This document shows positions 33,226 through 41,230 of a DNA stretch of 64,000 bases, one piece after another. Positions within the stretch are counted from its first letter, which is position 1; each line of letters starts with the position of its first letter. The position numbers and the translations under genes were made by a program. The stretch is from DASYTH01 sp035712165 (GTDB lineage Bacteria > Actinomycetota > Actinomycetes > Mycobacteriales > Pseudonocardiaceae). Below the pieces are notes generated by a model. It saw nothing but the letters and a program-made list of their open reading frames with translations, did not search any database and was not told where the DNA came from. The DNA is taken from NCBI RefSeq assembly GCF_035712165.1, contig NZ_DASTBH010000562.1, positions 40,982 through 104,981 on the forward strand. Reading direction: 5' to 3'.

Positions 33226-33806
33226 GGGTCCGCGTCCTCGTCATCCGTCCCGTACATGCGGTTCTCGGTCCACCCGGCCGCGTCGAGCACCTGCTGCCCG
33301 GCGTGCGCCAGGTCCGAGTCGCGCGGGAACAGCTTCTTGATCACGCCCGCGCTGTCGAGCGCGCCCAGCTGTTCCCACACCGCCTTGTCGGTCAGGGTGA
33401 GCAGGTCACCGCTCGCGCTGGTGATGGTGCGCCAGTCGTCCTCGGTGCCCTTGCGCTTCACCTCGACGCGCTCGCAGGTGTTCACCAGCACGGCCGCGTG
33501 GAAGATCGACTGGTCCATCATGAACGGGCTGATCTGCGAGGAGTTGCGCATACGGGGCGGCAGCGCTCGGCGCTGCCAGCTCGACAGCTTCTTGGACGGG
33601 ATGTCCGTGGAGCACACGAGCCGGATGGGCACCCCCGGCACCTCGACGATCTCGGGCTCGATCTCAGCCCGGTCCGAGACCGCCTCGCCGAGCATGGCGA
33701 GACTGCCCGCCCCCTCGAAGACCTCCTCGGCCTCCAGGGGCGTCGGGGCGTCTTCGTCCTCGGCGGGGGCGCCGTGTCCGGTGCTGGCGTCGAACATTCT
33801 GGTCAT
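33216..33806 (-). CDS. Tail assembly chaperone (G part)
   Basis: A 196-residue protein between tube and tape measure. It has an acidic N-terminus (APAEDEDAPTPLEAEEV), a core (MRNSSQISPFMMDQSIFHAAVLVNT) and an acidic end DDEDADPTN just before the stop, where the -1 frameshift extends about a minority of chains into the T part. It binds the tape measure during tail assembly. ATG has an AAAGGA ribosome site in an ACCGGGAGGA context. Confidence 0.8.
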   Translation of the reverse strand: MTRMFDASTGHGAPAEDEDAPTPLEAEEVFEGAGSLAMLGEAVSDRAEIEPEIVEVPGVPIRLVCSTDIPSKKLSSWQRRALPPRMRNSSQISPFMMDQSIFHAAVLVNTCERVEVKRKGTEDDWRTITSASGDLLTLTDKAVWEQLGALDSAGVIKKLFPRDSDLAHAGQQVLDAAGWTENRMYGTDDEDADPTN

Positions 33807-33911
33807 GGGGTGTTCCTTTCCTCCCGGTTGAGCCCGGCGCCGCTGGGGCGAACGCGGTGGCCAACCGGGAGGTCAATCCACCGCGTCCGCTCCGGCGGCG
33901 CCGGACGTGAA

Positions 33912-33955
33912 CCGGCGCCGGGGTGCTCCGGGGCGTGCACCCCGCCCGGCGCCGG
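33912..33955 (-). terminator. Hairpin after tail tube gene
   Basis: An 11-bp GC stem (CCGGCGCCGGG with its complement) extended past a small bulge lies 12 bases below the tube stop. No clear U-tract follows. It may halt or attenuate transcription after the highly expressed sheath and tube genes. The remaining gap to 33807 contains only the ribosome site of the chaperone. Confidence 0.6.
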
Positions 33956-33966
33956 AGTCTGTTCGA

Positions 33967-34377
33967 TCAGCCCGCCGAGCCGACGGCGAACGTCAGCTCG
34001 AAGTCGGCCGCGTCGCCGCTGGACGCGTCCGATTCGGGCTCGCGCACGCCGATCAGCAGCGCGTTCGGGTACACACGCGGGGACGCCCCGCGCACGGCCC
34101 GCATGTCGCCGGAGAGCGGCTGGCCGGAGATGGTGACCCGCATCTGCCCGACCTTCGCGATCAGCGAGGTCAGCAGCTCCTGGTGGTTCTCCGGGTCGTA
34201 CGGGCGGGTCAGCGTGATGTCGCCGACCTCGGGCGGACTGGCGATGACGTCGGGGGTGAGGCTGCCGCCGTCCCAGACCTTCGTCGCGTCCGAGGTGATC
34301 TCGCCACCGGACTTGGAGGCGAACCCGCCAGGGATGCCGTCCACGGTCCACAGGAATTGCCTCTGCGCCGCCTTCAT
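33967..34377 (-). CDS. Tail tube protein
   Basis: A 136-residue protein next to the sheath gene. ITLTRPYDPENHQELLTSLIAKVGQ and the beta-rich ends (FLWTVDGIPGGFASKSGGEI, FELTFAVG) match contractile tail tube proteins of the T4 gp19-like fold. It stacks in hexameric rings inside the sheath. ATG 34377. Confidence 0.85.
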   Translation of the reverse strand: MKAAQRQFLWTVDGIPGGFASKSGGEITSDATKVWDGGSLTPDVIASPPEVGDITLTRPYDPENHQELLTSLIAKVGQMRVTISGQPLSGDMRAVRGASPRVYPNALLIGVREPESDASSGDAADFELTFAVGSAG

Positions 34378-34396
34378 AGCTGCTCTGTCCTCCTGC

Positions 34397-35854
34397 TCAC
34401 AGAGCCGCCGTGACGGCGGCCTTGGTCACGGTGAGCATCACCAGCGCGGCCGTGGGGGACACGCGGATGCCCAGCTCGGCGAGGACCTGGTTCAGGGCCA
34501 GGGACTCGGTGGTGTTCAGCTCTCGGGAGACGTTGACCCGGTAGCCGGGGTCCAGGATGGTCTCGCCGTCGTCGGCGAACCGCGCGAACAGGCCGTCGGC
34601 CGCCGCCATCGGCTGCACGATGCCGATCAGCGTGCCCTCGATCTTGGCGAGCAGGTGCCCGCGTGCGTCGATCACGCCGAACAGGTAGGGCTCCAGCTGG
34701 GCGTACGCCTCGGTGACCACCCGGTTGACCGTGTCGGCGCCGATCAGGTAGCCCCAGTTGACCTCGTCCGCTGCCAGCGAACGCCAGCCGTAGAGCCGCA
34801 CGAACCCGGCGACGGTGCGGATCACGTTCACCTTGGCCGCGTCGAGGTCGTTGCCCTGGGTGGCGGTGTAGACCACGTCGGGGGCGACCACGTAGCGGGC
34901 CTTCGAGTTCTCCCCGGCCGCCGCCTGCCACGGGCCGGTGGCGTGGGCGCGGGCGCGGGCCGCCGCGACGTAGCCCTCCGGCGAGATGGTGCGGGTGCCG
35001 CCGTAGCTGTCGGGGACGCGGATCCACGGGGCGAACAGCCCGGCCCGCTTCGCGTCGAGCGTTGCGGCGGTGTCGATCAGGGTGCCCGTGTCGGCGGTGC
35101 GGGCCTCGACGAGCAGGGCCAGCCGGTTGTTGATGTCGGCGTGGGCGATGAGCCCGGCGTGCACTGAGGGGCCGATGCCGGGGATGGCCACGGCGCCGTC
35201 GCCCTTGCCGATGTCGAAGCGGTCGAGCGCGGCCACGTAATGGGTCGCGGTGACCGAGGCCCGGTCGTCGGTTCCGGCGGCCAGGGTGACGGGGCTGCCC
35301 TGCACGGCGGGGTTGTTGTCCGGGGCGACGGTGGTCGAGCCCGCGTCGGTGAGCTTGATGTACGGGTCGTTGGAGGCCCGGCTGACCGCCTCGGCGGGGT
35401 TGTGCAGGTTGGTGTAGTCGCGCACCACCTTGCCGTCGAGGAAGACCCGCAGGCGGAAGGTGTCGTCGGTGGCCCCGGCGATGACCTGGACCGAGACGCG
35501 CGAGGACCAGGCGCCCTGGTTGCGGGCGGCCACGTTGAGGGTGGCGACCGGCGTTCCGGCCTGGTCCATCAGCGGCGAGGCCAGGGCGCCGGTGGTGGCG
35601 GCGGGGCCGACGACGCGGGCGACGTAGGCGCGCGTGCCGCCTTCCTCGAAGAACGTCTTCAGGTCGTCCCACAGGGCGCCGTAGGACTGTCGCGTTCCGA
35701 AGTTGGCCTCGAACTCGGCGAAGCTGTTGCACAGCACGGCGACGTCGGTAGCACCCCGCTCGGCAAGTCCCACCGCGAAGTAGGTGCTTGCGGGCGCGAT
35801 GGTCGGCGCGCTCGGGCCAGCGACCGCCCCGGTGGTGATGGTCACACCCGGCAT
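34397..35854 (-). CDS. Contractile tail sheath protein
   Basis: A 485-residue protein with PGVTITT at the N-terminus, the oligomer strand FFEEGGTRAYVARVVG, the C-terminal block RLYGWRSLAADEVNWGYLIG, and ERELN-like RVNVSRELNTTESL near the end. These features define phage sheath subunits and classify the particle as myovirus-like. ATG 35854 with AGAAGGGG. Transcription may begin in the dyad region just upstream. Confidence 0.95.
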   Translation of the reverse strand: MPGVTITTGAVAGPSAPTIAPASTYFAVGLAERGATDVAVLCNSFAEFEANFGTRQSYGALWDDLKTFFEEGGTRAYVARVVGPAATTGALASPLMDQAGTPVATLNVAARNQGAWSSRVSVQVIAGATDDTFRLRVFLDGKVVRDYTNLHNPAEAVSRASNDPYIKLTDAGSTTVAPDNNPAVQGSPVTLAAGTDDRASVTATHYVAALDRFDIGKGDGAVAIPGIGPSVHAGLIAHADINNRLALLVEARTADTGTLIDTAATLDAKRAGLFAPWIRVPDSYGGTRTISPEGYVAAARARAHATGPWQAAAGENSKARYVVAPDVVYTATQGNDLDAAKVNVIRTVAGFVRLYGWRSLAADEVNWGYLIGADTVNRVVTEAYAQLEPYLFGVIDARGHLLAKIEGTLIGIVQPMAAADGLFARFADDGETILDPGYRVNVSRELNTTESLALNQVLAELGIRVSPTAALVMLTVTKAAVTAAL

Positions 35855-35872
35855 CTGCTATCCCCTTCTGGA

Positions 35873-35934
35873 TTGACTTGCCAGCGTTTGGGCGGCTATT
35901 CTTCAAGGTTGACCTTGTAGCCGCCCGGCGCTGG
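35873..35934. promoter_or_regulatory. Promoter inside a large inverted repeat
   Basis: On the + strand TTGACT, an 18-bp spacer and TATTCT (35873-35902) form a good promoter that points away from the sheath. Its spacer and -10 make the left arm of an inverted repeat: CCAGCG-TTT-GGGCGGCTA (35881-35898) and the complement of CCAGCG-CC-GGGCGGCTA (35918-35934). A smaller palindrome AAGGTTGACCTT lies between. A degenerate copy therefore faces the sheath gene on the - strand. Confidence 0.6.
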
Positions 35935-35949
35935 TCGAATCATGGCACC

Positions 35950-36228
35950 TCAGCCACGCTTCGCCGGGCTTGACGCGCCGGAGCCCCCCGCGTCCTCCGA
36001 CTTCTCGCCCGTCTCCGGCAGCGGCGGCGCGTCCTTGGTCGCCTTGGCGTCCTTCTTCGACTCCTCCTCGCGCACGAGCAGGCCCGCGTCCACGGCGGCC
36101 TTGCCGACCTCGTCCAGCTCGTCCACGGTCACCCGGTCGGCACCGGCGACGGTGCGGCCCTCCTTGTCGTAGACGGTGGGCGACTGCTCCGGGTTGAACA
36201 GCACGATCTTGCTCTTGGTTGCGGCCAT
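35950..36228 (-). CDS. Small structural-region protein
   Basis: A 92-residue protein from ATG 36228 with CAGGAGGATG. The N-terminal half (KIVLFNPEQSPTVYDKEGRTV, ADRVTVDELDEV) looks folded; the C-terminal half is Lys/Glu/Pro rich and likely disordered. Position between neck genes and sheath suggests a head-tail joining or accessory role. Not recognised. Confidence 0.65.
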   Translation of the reverse strand: MAATKSKIVLFNPEQSPTVYDKEGRTVAGADRVTVDELDEVGKAAVDAGLLVREEESKKDAKATKDAPPLPETGEKSEDAGGSGASSPAKRG

Positions 36229-36233
36229 GATGA

Positions 36234-36857
36234 TCATCCTCCTGGGAGTGGCTGGGTCGGGCCGACGGCCGTGGTGGTCGCGGCGATCTGCTGGGCGGTA
36301 CCGAGTGGCGGCACGGTGGACCCCGCGTCCACGTGCTCCTCCACGTCGGCGTCGATGGACAGGATGGCGGCGGCCCAGCAGCGCGAACCGGACGCGCGCA
36401 CCGGCACACCGAAGTCCTCGGTGTAGGTGTTCTCGTACATCAGGTAGCCGGTGTCGCCGCCCTCGTTGGTCAGCGTCGGATACTCGAACAGGCACAGCCG
36501 CGCGCAGGCGGCGAGATTGTCGCGGGCCGCGATTGCCCCGTCCCAGTCCCGTCCCAGCGCCCAGATGTAGACCCGACACGAGTAGCGGCTGCGGTACTCC
36601 GGCGCCCCGCGCTCGTCGAAGTCGCCAGTGCGCACCGCGCGCAGCAGGCGAGGGTTGATCACCACGACCAGCGAGCCGGGGCCGGACAGGGCCTGCTCGG
36701 GCAGGTCGCCCGAGACGAACTGCTCGACCTCGGGCAGCTTGGCCGCGTCGATGTTCCACGCGTCGCGCAGCAGCGGGATCTTGCGGGGCATCTCCGAGGC
36801 CAGCAGCAGTGTCATCTGGTCGCGGACCCCGTTGGCGCCCCTCACGACGTACACCAC
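36234..36857 (-). CDS. Neck / tail terminator-like protein
   Basis: A 207-residue protein (GTG start near 36857). The order after the morphogenesis gene and before the sheath matches tail terminator proteins. Core LVVVINPRLLRAVRTGDFDERG, WDGAIAARDNLAACARLCLFEYP. The C-terminal 40 residues are Thr/Pro rich. The assignment rests mainly on position. Confidence 0.6.
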   Translation of the reverse strand: MVYVVRGANGVRDQMTLLLASEMPRKIPLLRDAWNIDAAKLPEVEQFVSGDLPEQALSGPGSLVVVINPRLLRAVRTGDFDERGAPEYRSRYSCRVYIWALGRDWDGAIAARDNLAACARLCLFEYPTLTNEGGDTGYLMYENTYTEDFGVPVRASGSRCWAAAILSIDADVEEHVDAGSTVPPLGTAQQIAATTTAVGPTQPLPGG

Positions 36858-37219
36858 TCGTCGGGCCAGTGCCAGGTGCCGGGCAGGTGCTCGGCGCGCT
36901 CACCGGCCACAATGCGGTCACGCGGAGGCAGCTCGTCGTGCTTGCAGGCGACCGGCCCCGCGCCGTTGAAGAACACCCCAGTCGGGTTCATCACGAACAG
37001 CGCGGCGGCGTCGGCGTAGAACCACTGCTCGGCGTAACGGATGGGCCGCCCCTCGCTGCGGTCGTAGGACGCGCGGGGTTCGGTGTTCACGGTGACCCAC
37101 TGGCCCAGCTCGGTGATGAATGCCGCCCGGCAGCGCGAGCGGTACTCCCCGCCCGGCGTGCCGAAGCTGACGTAGTGCACGGGCTCGCCGACGAATGGCT
37201 TGCGTGTGGCGTCATCCAT
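36842..37219 (-). CDS. Hypothetical neck-region protein
   Basis: A 125-residue protein from ATG 37219 (a TTG at 37225 is an alternative) behind ribosome site ACCGGGAGAACC. Sequence such as EYRSRCRAAFITELG, YAEQWFYADAAALFVMNPTGVFFNG suggests a small beta protein with no known motif. It overlaps the next gene by 16 bases. Proteins of this kind are common between connector and sheath genes. Confidence 0.65.
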   Translation of the reverse strand: MDDATRKPFVGEPVHYVSFGTPGGEYRSRCRAAFITELGQWVTVNTEPRASYDRSEGRPIRYAEQWFYADAAALFVMNPTGVFFNGAGPVACKHDELPPRDRIVAGERAEHLPGTWHWPDEWCTS

Positions 37220-37240
37220 GATCAAGGTTCTCCCGGTTGG

Positions 37241-37747
37241 TTAGCGTCCCTCGGTGCGCGCGGACACTCGCGCTTCACCGGAGATGATCCACGACTTGAT
37301 CGCGGAGGTGGCCGCACCTTCGCGAGCGATCTTCTTCGTGTCCCACAGCGGGCGGGCCGGGATGTGGGCGCGTGGCGCCCCCCGGTGGTGGATCCCCGCG
37401 TACTCCACGGTCGTGCCCGCGCTCATGTCGTGCGGACCCACGCGCTCGAAGTCCAGCGGCCGGTCGGCCACCGACCGCAGCAGGATGGACTCGCGCACCA
37501 GGATGTCGGTGGTGAACCCAAGACTGCGTTTTTGCGCAACCGTGCGGGGCTTCAGCTCGCGCCACGGCGTGCTCCACCGCTTGCCCTGGGTGCCGAACTG
37601 CTGGCGGTTGCCGTGGCTGAACCAGTCCAGGAACGCGTTCCAGGCTGGCTGGACGTTCTGCGCGCGGGCACGCATGGCACGCAGCTCGCGGCGAACCGAG
37701 TCCCATTTCGCCTGGTCAAAGGTGAAGTTCATGCGCATGGTCGTCAC
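37241..37747 (-). CDS. Virion morphogenesis / tail completion protein
   Basis: A 168-residue protein with GKRWSTPWRELKPRTVAQKR and GFTTDILVRESILLRSV, the pattern of gpS/Mu gpG-like tail completion proteins (WxPLxxxTxxxK, then LxxTGxLxxS). It follows the head-tail connector gene, as in other contractile phages. Starts at GTG 37747. Confidence 0.78.
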   Translation of the reverse strand: MTTMRMNFTFDQAKWDSVRRELRAMRARAQNVQPAWNAFLDWFSHGNRQQFGTQGKRWSTPWRELKPRTVAQKRSLGFTTDILVRESILLRSVADRPLDFERVGPHDMSAGTTVEYAGIHHRGAPRAHIPARPLWDTKKIAREGAATSAIKSWIISGEARVSARTEGR

Positions 37748-37750
37748 GGG

Positions 37751-38398
37751 TCACCGCCACGCCGCGAGGTTGCGGAAGGTGCCGAGCTTGGCCAGCTCGG
37801 CGTCGGTCCAGTCTTCGGCGGGCGCGGGCGGCGCCTTGGCCGCGTCGGTGTTGCGCATGGCGGCCGTGTCGTCGTGGGTGTTGAACATGATCGCGCGGGC
37901 CTTGTCCATGATTGCCTTGGCCAGCGCGGGCACGTTCCCCCATCCGGCCAGGTAGGACACGGTGACCGTGGCGGTCGCGCTGCCGATCCGGCTGGCCGGG
38001 ATGCCCCAGGCGGTCGGGTCGGACGGCGTCAGTGTCGAGTAGCCGGTGAGCCCGAACCCGGGGCGGCCGATGCGCCGCAGGCGGTGCTCGGTGAGCGTCC
38101 ACGGGCTCGGCAGCGTCTGGCCCTCGCCGGGGGTTGCGTCTTCAGGCATGGCCGGGACGTCGGTGGCGGTGCCGTCGATCGAGGCGACCCAGGCGACCGG
38201 CTGCCGGAGCACGACCAGCCCGGACTCCAGCACCGTGCCCTCCTCCACGCGCGAGCGCGGGGTGATGTACGCGCCGTACAGCGCGCTTTCCAGTGTGGAC
38301 TCCAGCCCCGCGAGCACGTCGGCCGCCGCGTCCTGCTGGTCGTCCGTCCACTGCGGACTGGACATGTACTTGTTGAGCCGCTTCACATCGACGATCAA
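37751..38398 (-). CDS. Head-tail connector protein
   Basis: A 215-residue protein. The helical start (QWTDDQQDAAADVLAGLESTLESALYG), a middle strand region and a C-terminal helix (NVPALAKAIMDKARAIMFN) fit the gp6-like connector family, which closes the portal after packaging. TTG start with AGGGGGTG. Its stop lies 3 bases before the next gene. Confidence 0.72.
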   Translation of the reverse strand: MIVDVKRLNKYMSSPQWTDDQQDAAADVLAGLESTLESALYGAYITPRSRVEEGTVLESGLVVLRQPVAWVASIDGTATDVPAMPEDATPGEGQTLPSPWTLTEHRLRRIGRPGFGLTGYSTLTPSDPTAWGIPASRIGSATATVTVSYLAGWGNVPALAKAIMDKARAIMFNTHDDTAAMRNTDAAKAPPAPAEDWTDAELAKLGTFRNLAAWR

Positions 38399-38408
38399 CG
38401 AGCACCCC

Positions 38409-39095
38409 CTACGAGAAGAACGGAAGGAAGCGGGTCGCCGAACCCGAGGTGATCGGCGGCCCCGCCTCGGCGGTCAACGGGGTGGTCCCGGCGGTCAGGT
38501 TGCGCCCGTTGCCGGATACATCGGCCAGGCTCGGCAACTCCCAGGCCCCCCACAGCCCGGAGCCCCGGACCGGCGTGAGCGACGCCCACTCGGTCAGCAT
38601 CTCCGCACCGTCCAGCAGGCCCGCCCACACGCGCGGGTAGGCAATCCTGCCGTTGAACCACTCGGTGGAGTCGCCGGTGTCCCGGCCGCCCAGGGTGAAC
38701 CCGGCGGCGGTCGCCCCGCCCGACACGGTGCCCGAGGCCGACAGCGCGGCCGACAGGTCAGCGGGGGCGATGCGGATGGTGCCGGTCGTGCCGGAGATCG
38801 CGCAGCCCACCGCGCGCCAGGTGTCCACCACGAGCGACAGCGGGGCGACCACGCCGCCGGTGTTCCCGGCCGAGAACAGGGCGGGCGTCTCCCCGTTGGT
38901 GGCGGTCGCCATGTTGACCCGCGTTCCGAACACCGACGACCACAGCCGCCACAGCGACGAGTTGTCGTTCAGGTCCACCGCCAGGGAGGCCCAGCAGGTG
39001 AAGCTGATGCCGGTCGCCGTGTCGGGCGGCGGCGTGGCGCCGGTGTAGCTGACCCGGTCGCTGGCGGCGTCGAAGCGTCCGGCGGTGCTGGGCAT
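38409..39095 (-). CDS. LamG/concanavalin-like jelly-roll protein
   Basis: A 228-residue protein. TCWASLAVDLNDNSSLWRLW, LVVDTWRAVGCAISGTTGTIRI and WFNGRIAYPRVWAGLL are the strands of a laminin-G/concanavalin-like domain, which often binds sugars. It lies beside a fibre gene and before the connector, not in the baseplate, so it may decorate the capsid or neck. ATG 39095. Confidence 0.75.
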   Translation of the reverse strand: MPSTAGRFDAASDRVSYTGATPPPDTATGISFTCWASLAVDLNDNSSLWRLWSSVFGTRVNMATATNGETPALFSAGNTGGVVAPLSLVVDTWRAVGCAISGTTGTIRIAPADLSAALSASGTVSGGATAAGFTLGGRDTGDSTEWFNGRIAYPRVWAGLLDGAEMLTEWASLTPVRGSGLWGAWELPSLADVSGNGRNLTAGTTPLTAEAGPPITSGSATRFLPFFS

Positions 39096-39096
39096 C

Positions 39097-40170
39097 TCAG
39101 AAGCCCTTCGCGAACGCGAGCACCAGCCAGCGGTTCAGCGCGGCCGAGTAGACGGCGCCGAGGAAGTCGCGCTTCCCGGCGGCCGTCGACAGCGTGATCG
39201 AGGTGATGTCGGTGCCGAACGCGAACCCGGCGGCGCCGGTGTCCAGGGCCAGGGTCCGGTTGCCGGTGGCGTCCTGGACCAGCTCCCACAGTGCCTTCTG
39301 TCCATCGGTCGGGTTGGTGGGCGCGCCCAGGGTGCGGTTGCCCGCGAGGGTGACCCGGAAGTGGTTGCCCAGGGCGGCGTCGGTGGCGATGGTGGCCGCG
39401 TCGGCGAGCACGACGGGCGGCGTGACGAACCGGGGCGCGGTGACGGTGCCGGTGAACGTGGGCGAGGCCAGCGGCGCCTTCGCGTCCAGCGCGGCCTGGA
39501 GGCCCGTGGTGTCGGCGACAGCGTGGGTGTGCGCGACGGCGGCCTTGCCGTCCAGTGCGGTCTGCAAGCCGGTGACGTTGCTGATGCTGTGGGTGTGGAC
39601 GGTGTTGGCCTTGCCCGCGAGCCCGTTGGTCAGCGCCGTGTTGGTGGCGTAGTCCCCGGTCGCCTGCTTGCCGTCCAGCGCGGCCTGCAATCCGGTCACG
39701 CCGCTGATCGGATGCGTGTGTCCGGTGTCGGATTTGCCCGCCAGGCCGGTCGTCAGGGCGGTGTTGGTGGCGTAGTCCCCGGCGGGGGCGGCGCCGATGT
39801 CGTCGGGCGAGTCGACGATCGGGCGGGCTTCCAGGGTGTCCAGGCGTCCGTCCAAGCCGGTGAGCGCGGCGTCGAGCCCGGTCACGTCGCTGGTGGGGTG
39901 GGTGTGCGCGATCGGCGCCGGGGTGGCCGGACCCCAGCGGGCGACGGTGGAATCGAAGGTGAGCACCTGGCCGTCGGCGGGCGCGGTCTCGTCCACGTCG
40001 GTCAGGTCGGCGAGCACGGTGGGCACGATCGCGGTGGAGGCCACCACGGGTTCGACGACGTACACGGCGCGCTCGTCGTCGGTGCGGACCTCGACGATCT
40101 CGCGCTGCGGCTCGACCACCACGGCGATGTCGGCCGAGCGGTCGGAGGAGGTGGGCAGGCCGGGCAGCAT
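39097..40170 (-). CDS. Fibre protein with HTHP-type repeats
   Basis: A 357-residue protein. After a 90-residue head it has four or more repeats of GHTHPISGVTGLQAALDGK type (about residues 90-240), alternating with GDYATNTALT units. The C-terminal 120 residues are a beta domain (HFRVTLAGNRTLGAPTNP). Such His-containing repeats build trimeric phage fibre stalks. Location in the neck/head block suggests a whisker or capsid fibre. Its ATG overlaps the upstream stop. Confidence 0.78.
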   Translation of the reverse strand: MLPGLPTSSDRSADIAVVVEPQREIVEVRTDDERAVYVVEPVVASTAIVPTVLADLTDVDETAPADGQVLTFDSTVARWGPATPAPIAHTHPTSDVTGLDAALTGLDGRLDTLEARPIVDSPDDIGAAPAGDYATNTALTTGLAGKSDTGHTHPISGVTGLQAALDGKQATGDYATNTALTNGLAGKANTVHTHSISNVTGLQTALDGKAAVAHTHAVADTTGLQAALDAKAPLASPTFTGTVTAPRFVTPPVVLADAATIATDAALGNHFRVTLAGNRTLGAPTNPTDGQKALWELVQDATGNRTLALDTGAAGFAFGTDITSITLSTAAGKRDFLGAVYSAALNRWLVLAFAKGF

Positions 40171-40511
40171 CAGAGGTCACCTGCCGCGCCTCGAACGTGG
40201 AACACGCCGCGCATGAGCACGGCGGTGTGGGTCTCCTCGTCGGTGGCGACCAGGCGGTGCTCGAACTTGCCGCGCCCGAGCGTGGTCACCTCGGCGGTGG
40301 ACAGCTCCAGGGTGGCCGAGAGGTTGTCGCTGGCGAGCACGGCGGTGACGGTCTTGGTGGGCGGGTCGGCGGCGGGGTCCAGGCCGCGAGCCCACAGGTC
40401 GAGGCGGGTCGGCTGCGCGAGCACGATGGCCTGCCCCTGTGCCATCCGGCGCAGCACGACCCGCCAACCCCCGCCGATCTCGGCATCTGTGTCCCACCTG
40501 CTGGCCCGCAC
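40170..40511 (-). CDS. Hypothetical beta-rich protein
   Basis: About 113 residues from a proposed GTG at 40511; the start is uncertain because no ribosome site is evident and the frame is open further upstream into the neighbouring gene. The sequence GGGWRVVLRRMAQGQAIVLAQ, KTVTAVLASDNLSATLEL, HTAVLMRGVFHV suggests an Ig-like sandwich of the kind carried on virions. It is coupled to the fibre gene by TGATG. Confidence 0.6.
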   Translation of the reverse strand: MRASRWDTDAEIGGGWRVVLRRMAQGQAIVLAQPTRLDLWARGLDPAADPPTKTVTAVLASDNLSATLELSTAEVTTLGRGKFEHRLVATDEETHTAVLMRGVFHVRGAAGDL

Positions 40512-40560
40512 GCGGTCGATCGTGTCATGGTCGCCGCGCTGATCAGGGGTGGCGCGCCGG

Positions 40561-41025
40561 TCAGTCCTGCGGGGTCTCGGGGACCACGGTCTCCTCGGCG
40601 GCCTGGACGGCGGCGTCGCGCTCGGCTTCCCACGCGCGGTAGACCTCGACGGGCACGTGCTGGCCCTTGGCCCAGCGCATGCGTGAGGTGGGCGTGGTGC
40701 AGCCCTTGGGCAGGATCGACTCGTAGACGTCGCACTCGGCCACCACGAAGTCGTCGGAGTCGGCGCGGTCCATGGACCAGCCGGTGGCCTCGGCGACCTC
40801 ACGCGGCCGGGCGAGCGGGTGGGGGCGGCTGAACTGGTGGCCGTCCGGGACGTCGGGCATGGTGCCGACCTGCACGCGGGGCTCGCGCGGATCTCCCAGG
40901 GCCTCGTAGCGCCGGGCGGGTTCGTCGGCGCCGACGGTGACCGGCGCGGGCGGCTTGTCCGGATCGGTCTTGGCGGCGGCCTTGCGGCGGGCGCGGACGG
41001 CGGCGGCCTCGGTGTTCGTTGCCAT
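40561..41025 (-). CDS. Hypothetical protein, probably leaderless
   Basis: A 154-residue protein. The N-terminus is basic and Ala-rich (AAAVRARRKAAAKTD). The body holds DGHQFSRPHPLARPREVAEATGWSMDRAD. ATG 41025 lies 7 bases after a TAGCCT box, so translation may be leaderless. It is the first gene of the neck/tail block that runs down from 41.0 kb. No known family. Confidence 0.65.
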   Translation of the reverse strand: MATNTEAAAVRARRKAAAKTDPDKPPAPVTVGADEPARRYEALGDPREPRVQVGTMPDVPDGHQFSRPHPLARPREVAEATGWSMDRADSDDFVVAECDVYESILPKGCTTPTSRMRWAKGQHVPVEVYRAWEAERDAAVQAAEETVVPETPQD

Positions 41026-41032
41026 GCCGGTC

Positions 41033-41062
41033 AGGCTACGGCGCACCGTCCGGGATTGTCCG
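41033..41062 (-). promoter_or_regulatory. Divergent - strand promoter
   Basis: Reading the - strand: CGGACA, an 18-bp spacer and TAGCCT, then 7 bases to ATG 41025. The 18-bp spacing is the same as in the dyad-spacer promoters, but the -35 is weak. It would fire the neck-tail operon from a leaderless start. Confidence 0.5.
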
Positions 41063-41165
41063 GCGGACACTCCGGCGGAACTCCGGAACCCGCAGGTCAG
41101 GGACGTTCGACGTCCGCAGGTATCCGGAGTTGTCCGAAGTTGCTCGGCGAGCAAACTCCGGAGAG
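41057..41165. repeat. Repeat-rich divergent control region
   Basis: The 205-bp gap between divergent genes holds TCCGGCGGA twice, then TCCGGA variants, TCCGGAGTTG followed by TCCGAAGTTG, a 15-bp perfect inverted repeat TTGCTCGGCGAGCAA (41140-41154) and the 8-bp palindrome CTCCGGAG. This density of dyads suggests binding of one or more regulators between the two promoters. Confidence 0.55.
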
Positions 41166-41166
41166 G

Positions 41167-41197
41167 TTGACAAGCCGCTGTCGGGGTGGTTCACTAT
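41167..41197 (+). promoter_or_regulatory. Dyad-spacer promoter, left half only
   Basis: TTGACAAGCCG is present but the right half-site is replaced by GGTGGTT, and the -10 is a weaker CACTAT or TTCACT. The leader begins GTTCCGC at 41202 with GAGGAGG before ATG 41231. It drives the + strand cassette. The - strand promoter at 58.2 kb shows the same deviation. Confidence 0.65.
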
Positions 41198-41230
41198 CCA
41201 TGTTCCGCTTGAACGCCCGAGGAGGCCCCG

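Noticed and set aside
37530..37545. TGCGTTTTTGCGCA resembling the same operator
   Set aside because: It is in the middle of the tail completion gene with no promoter nearby.
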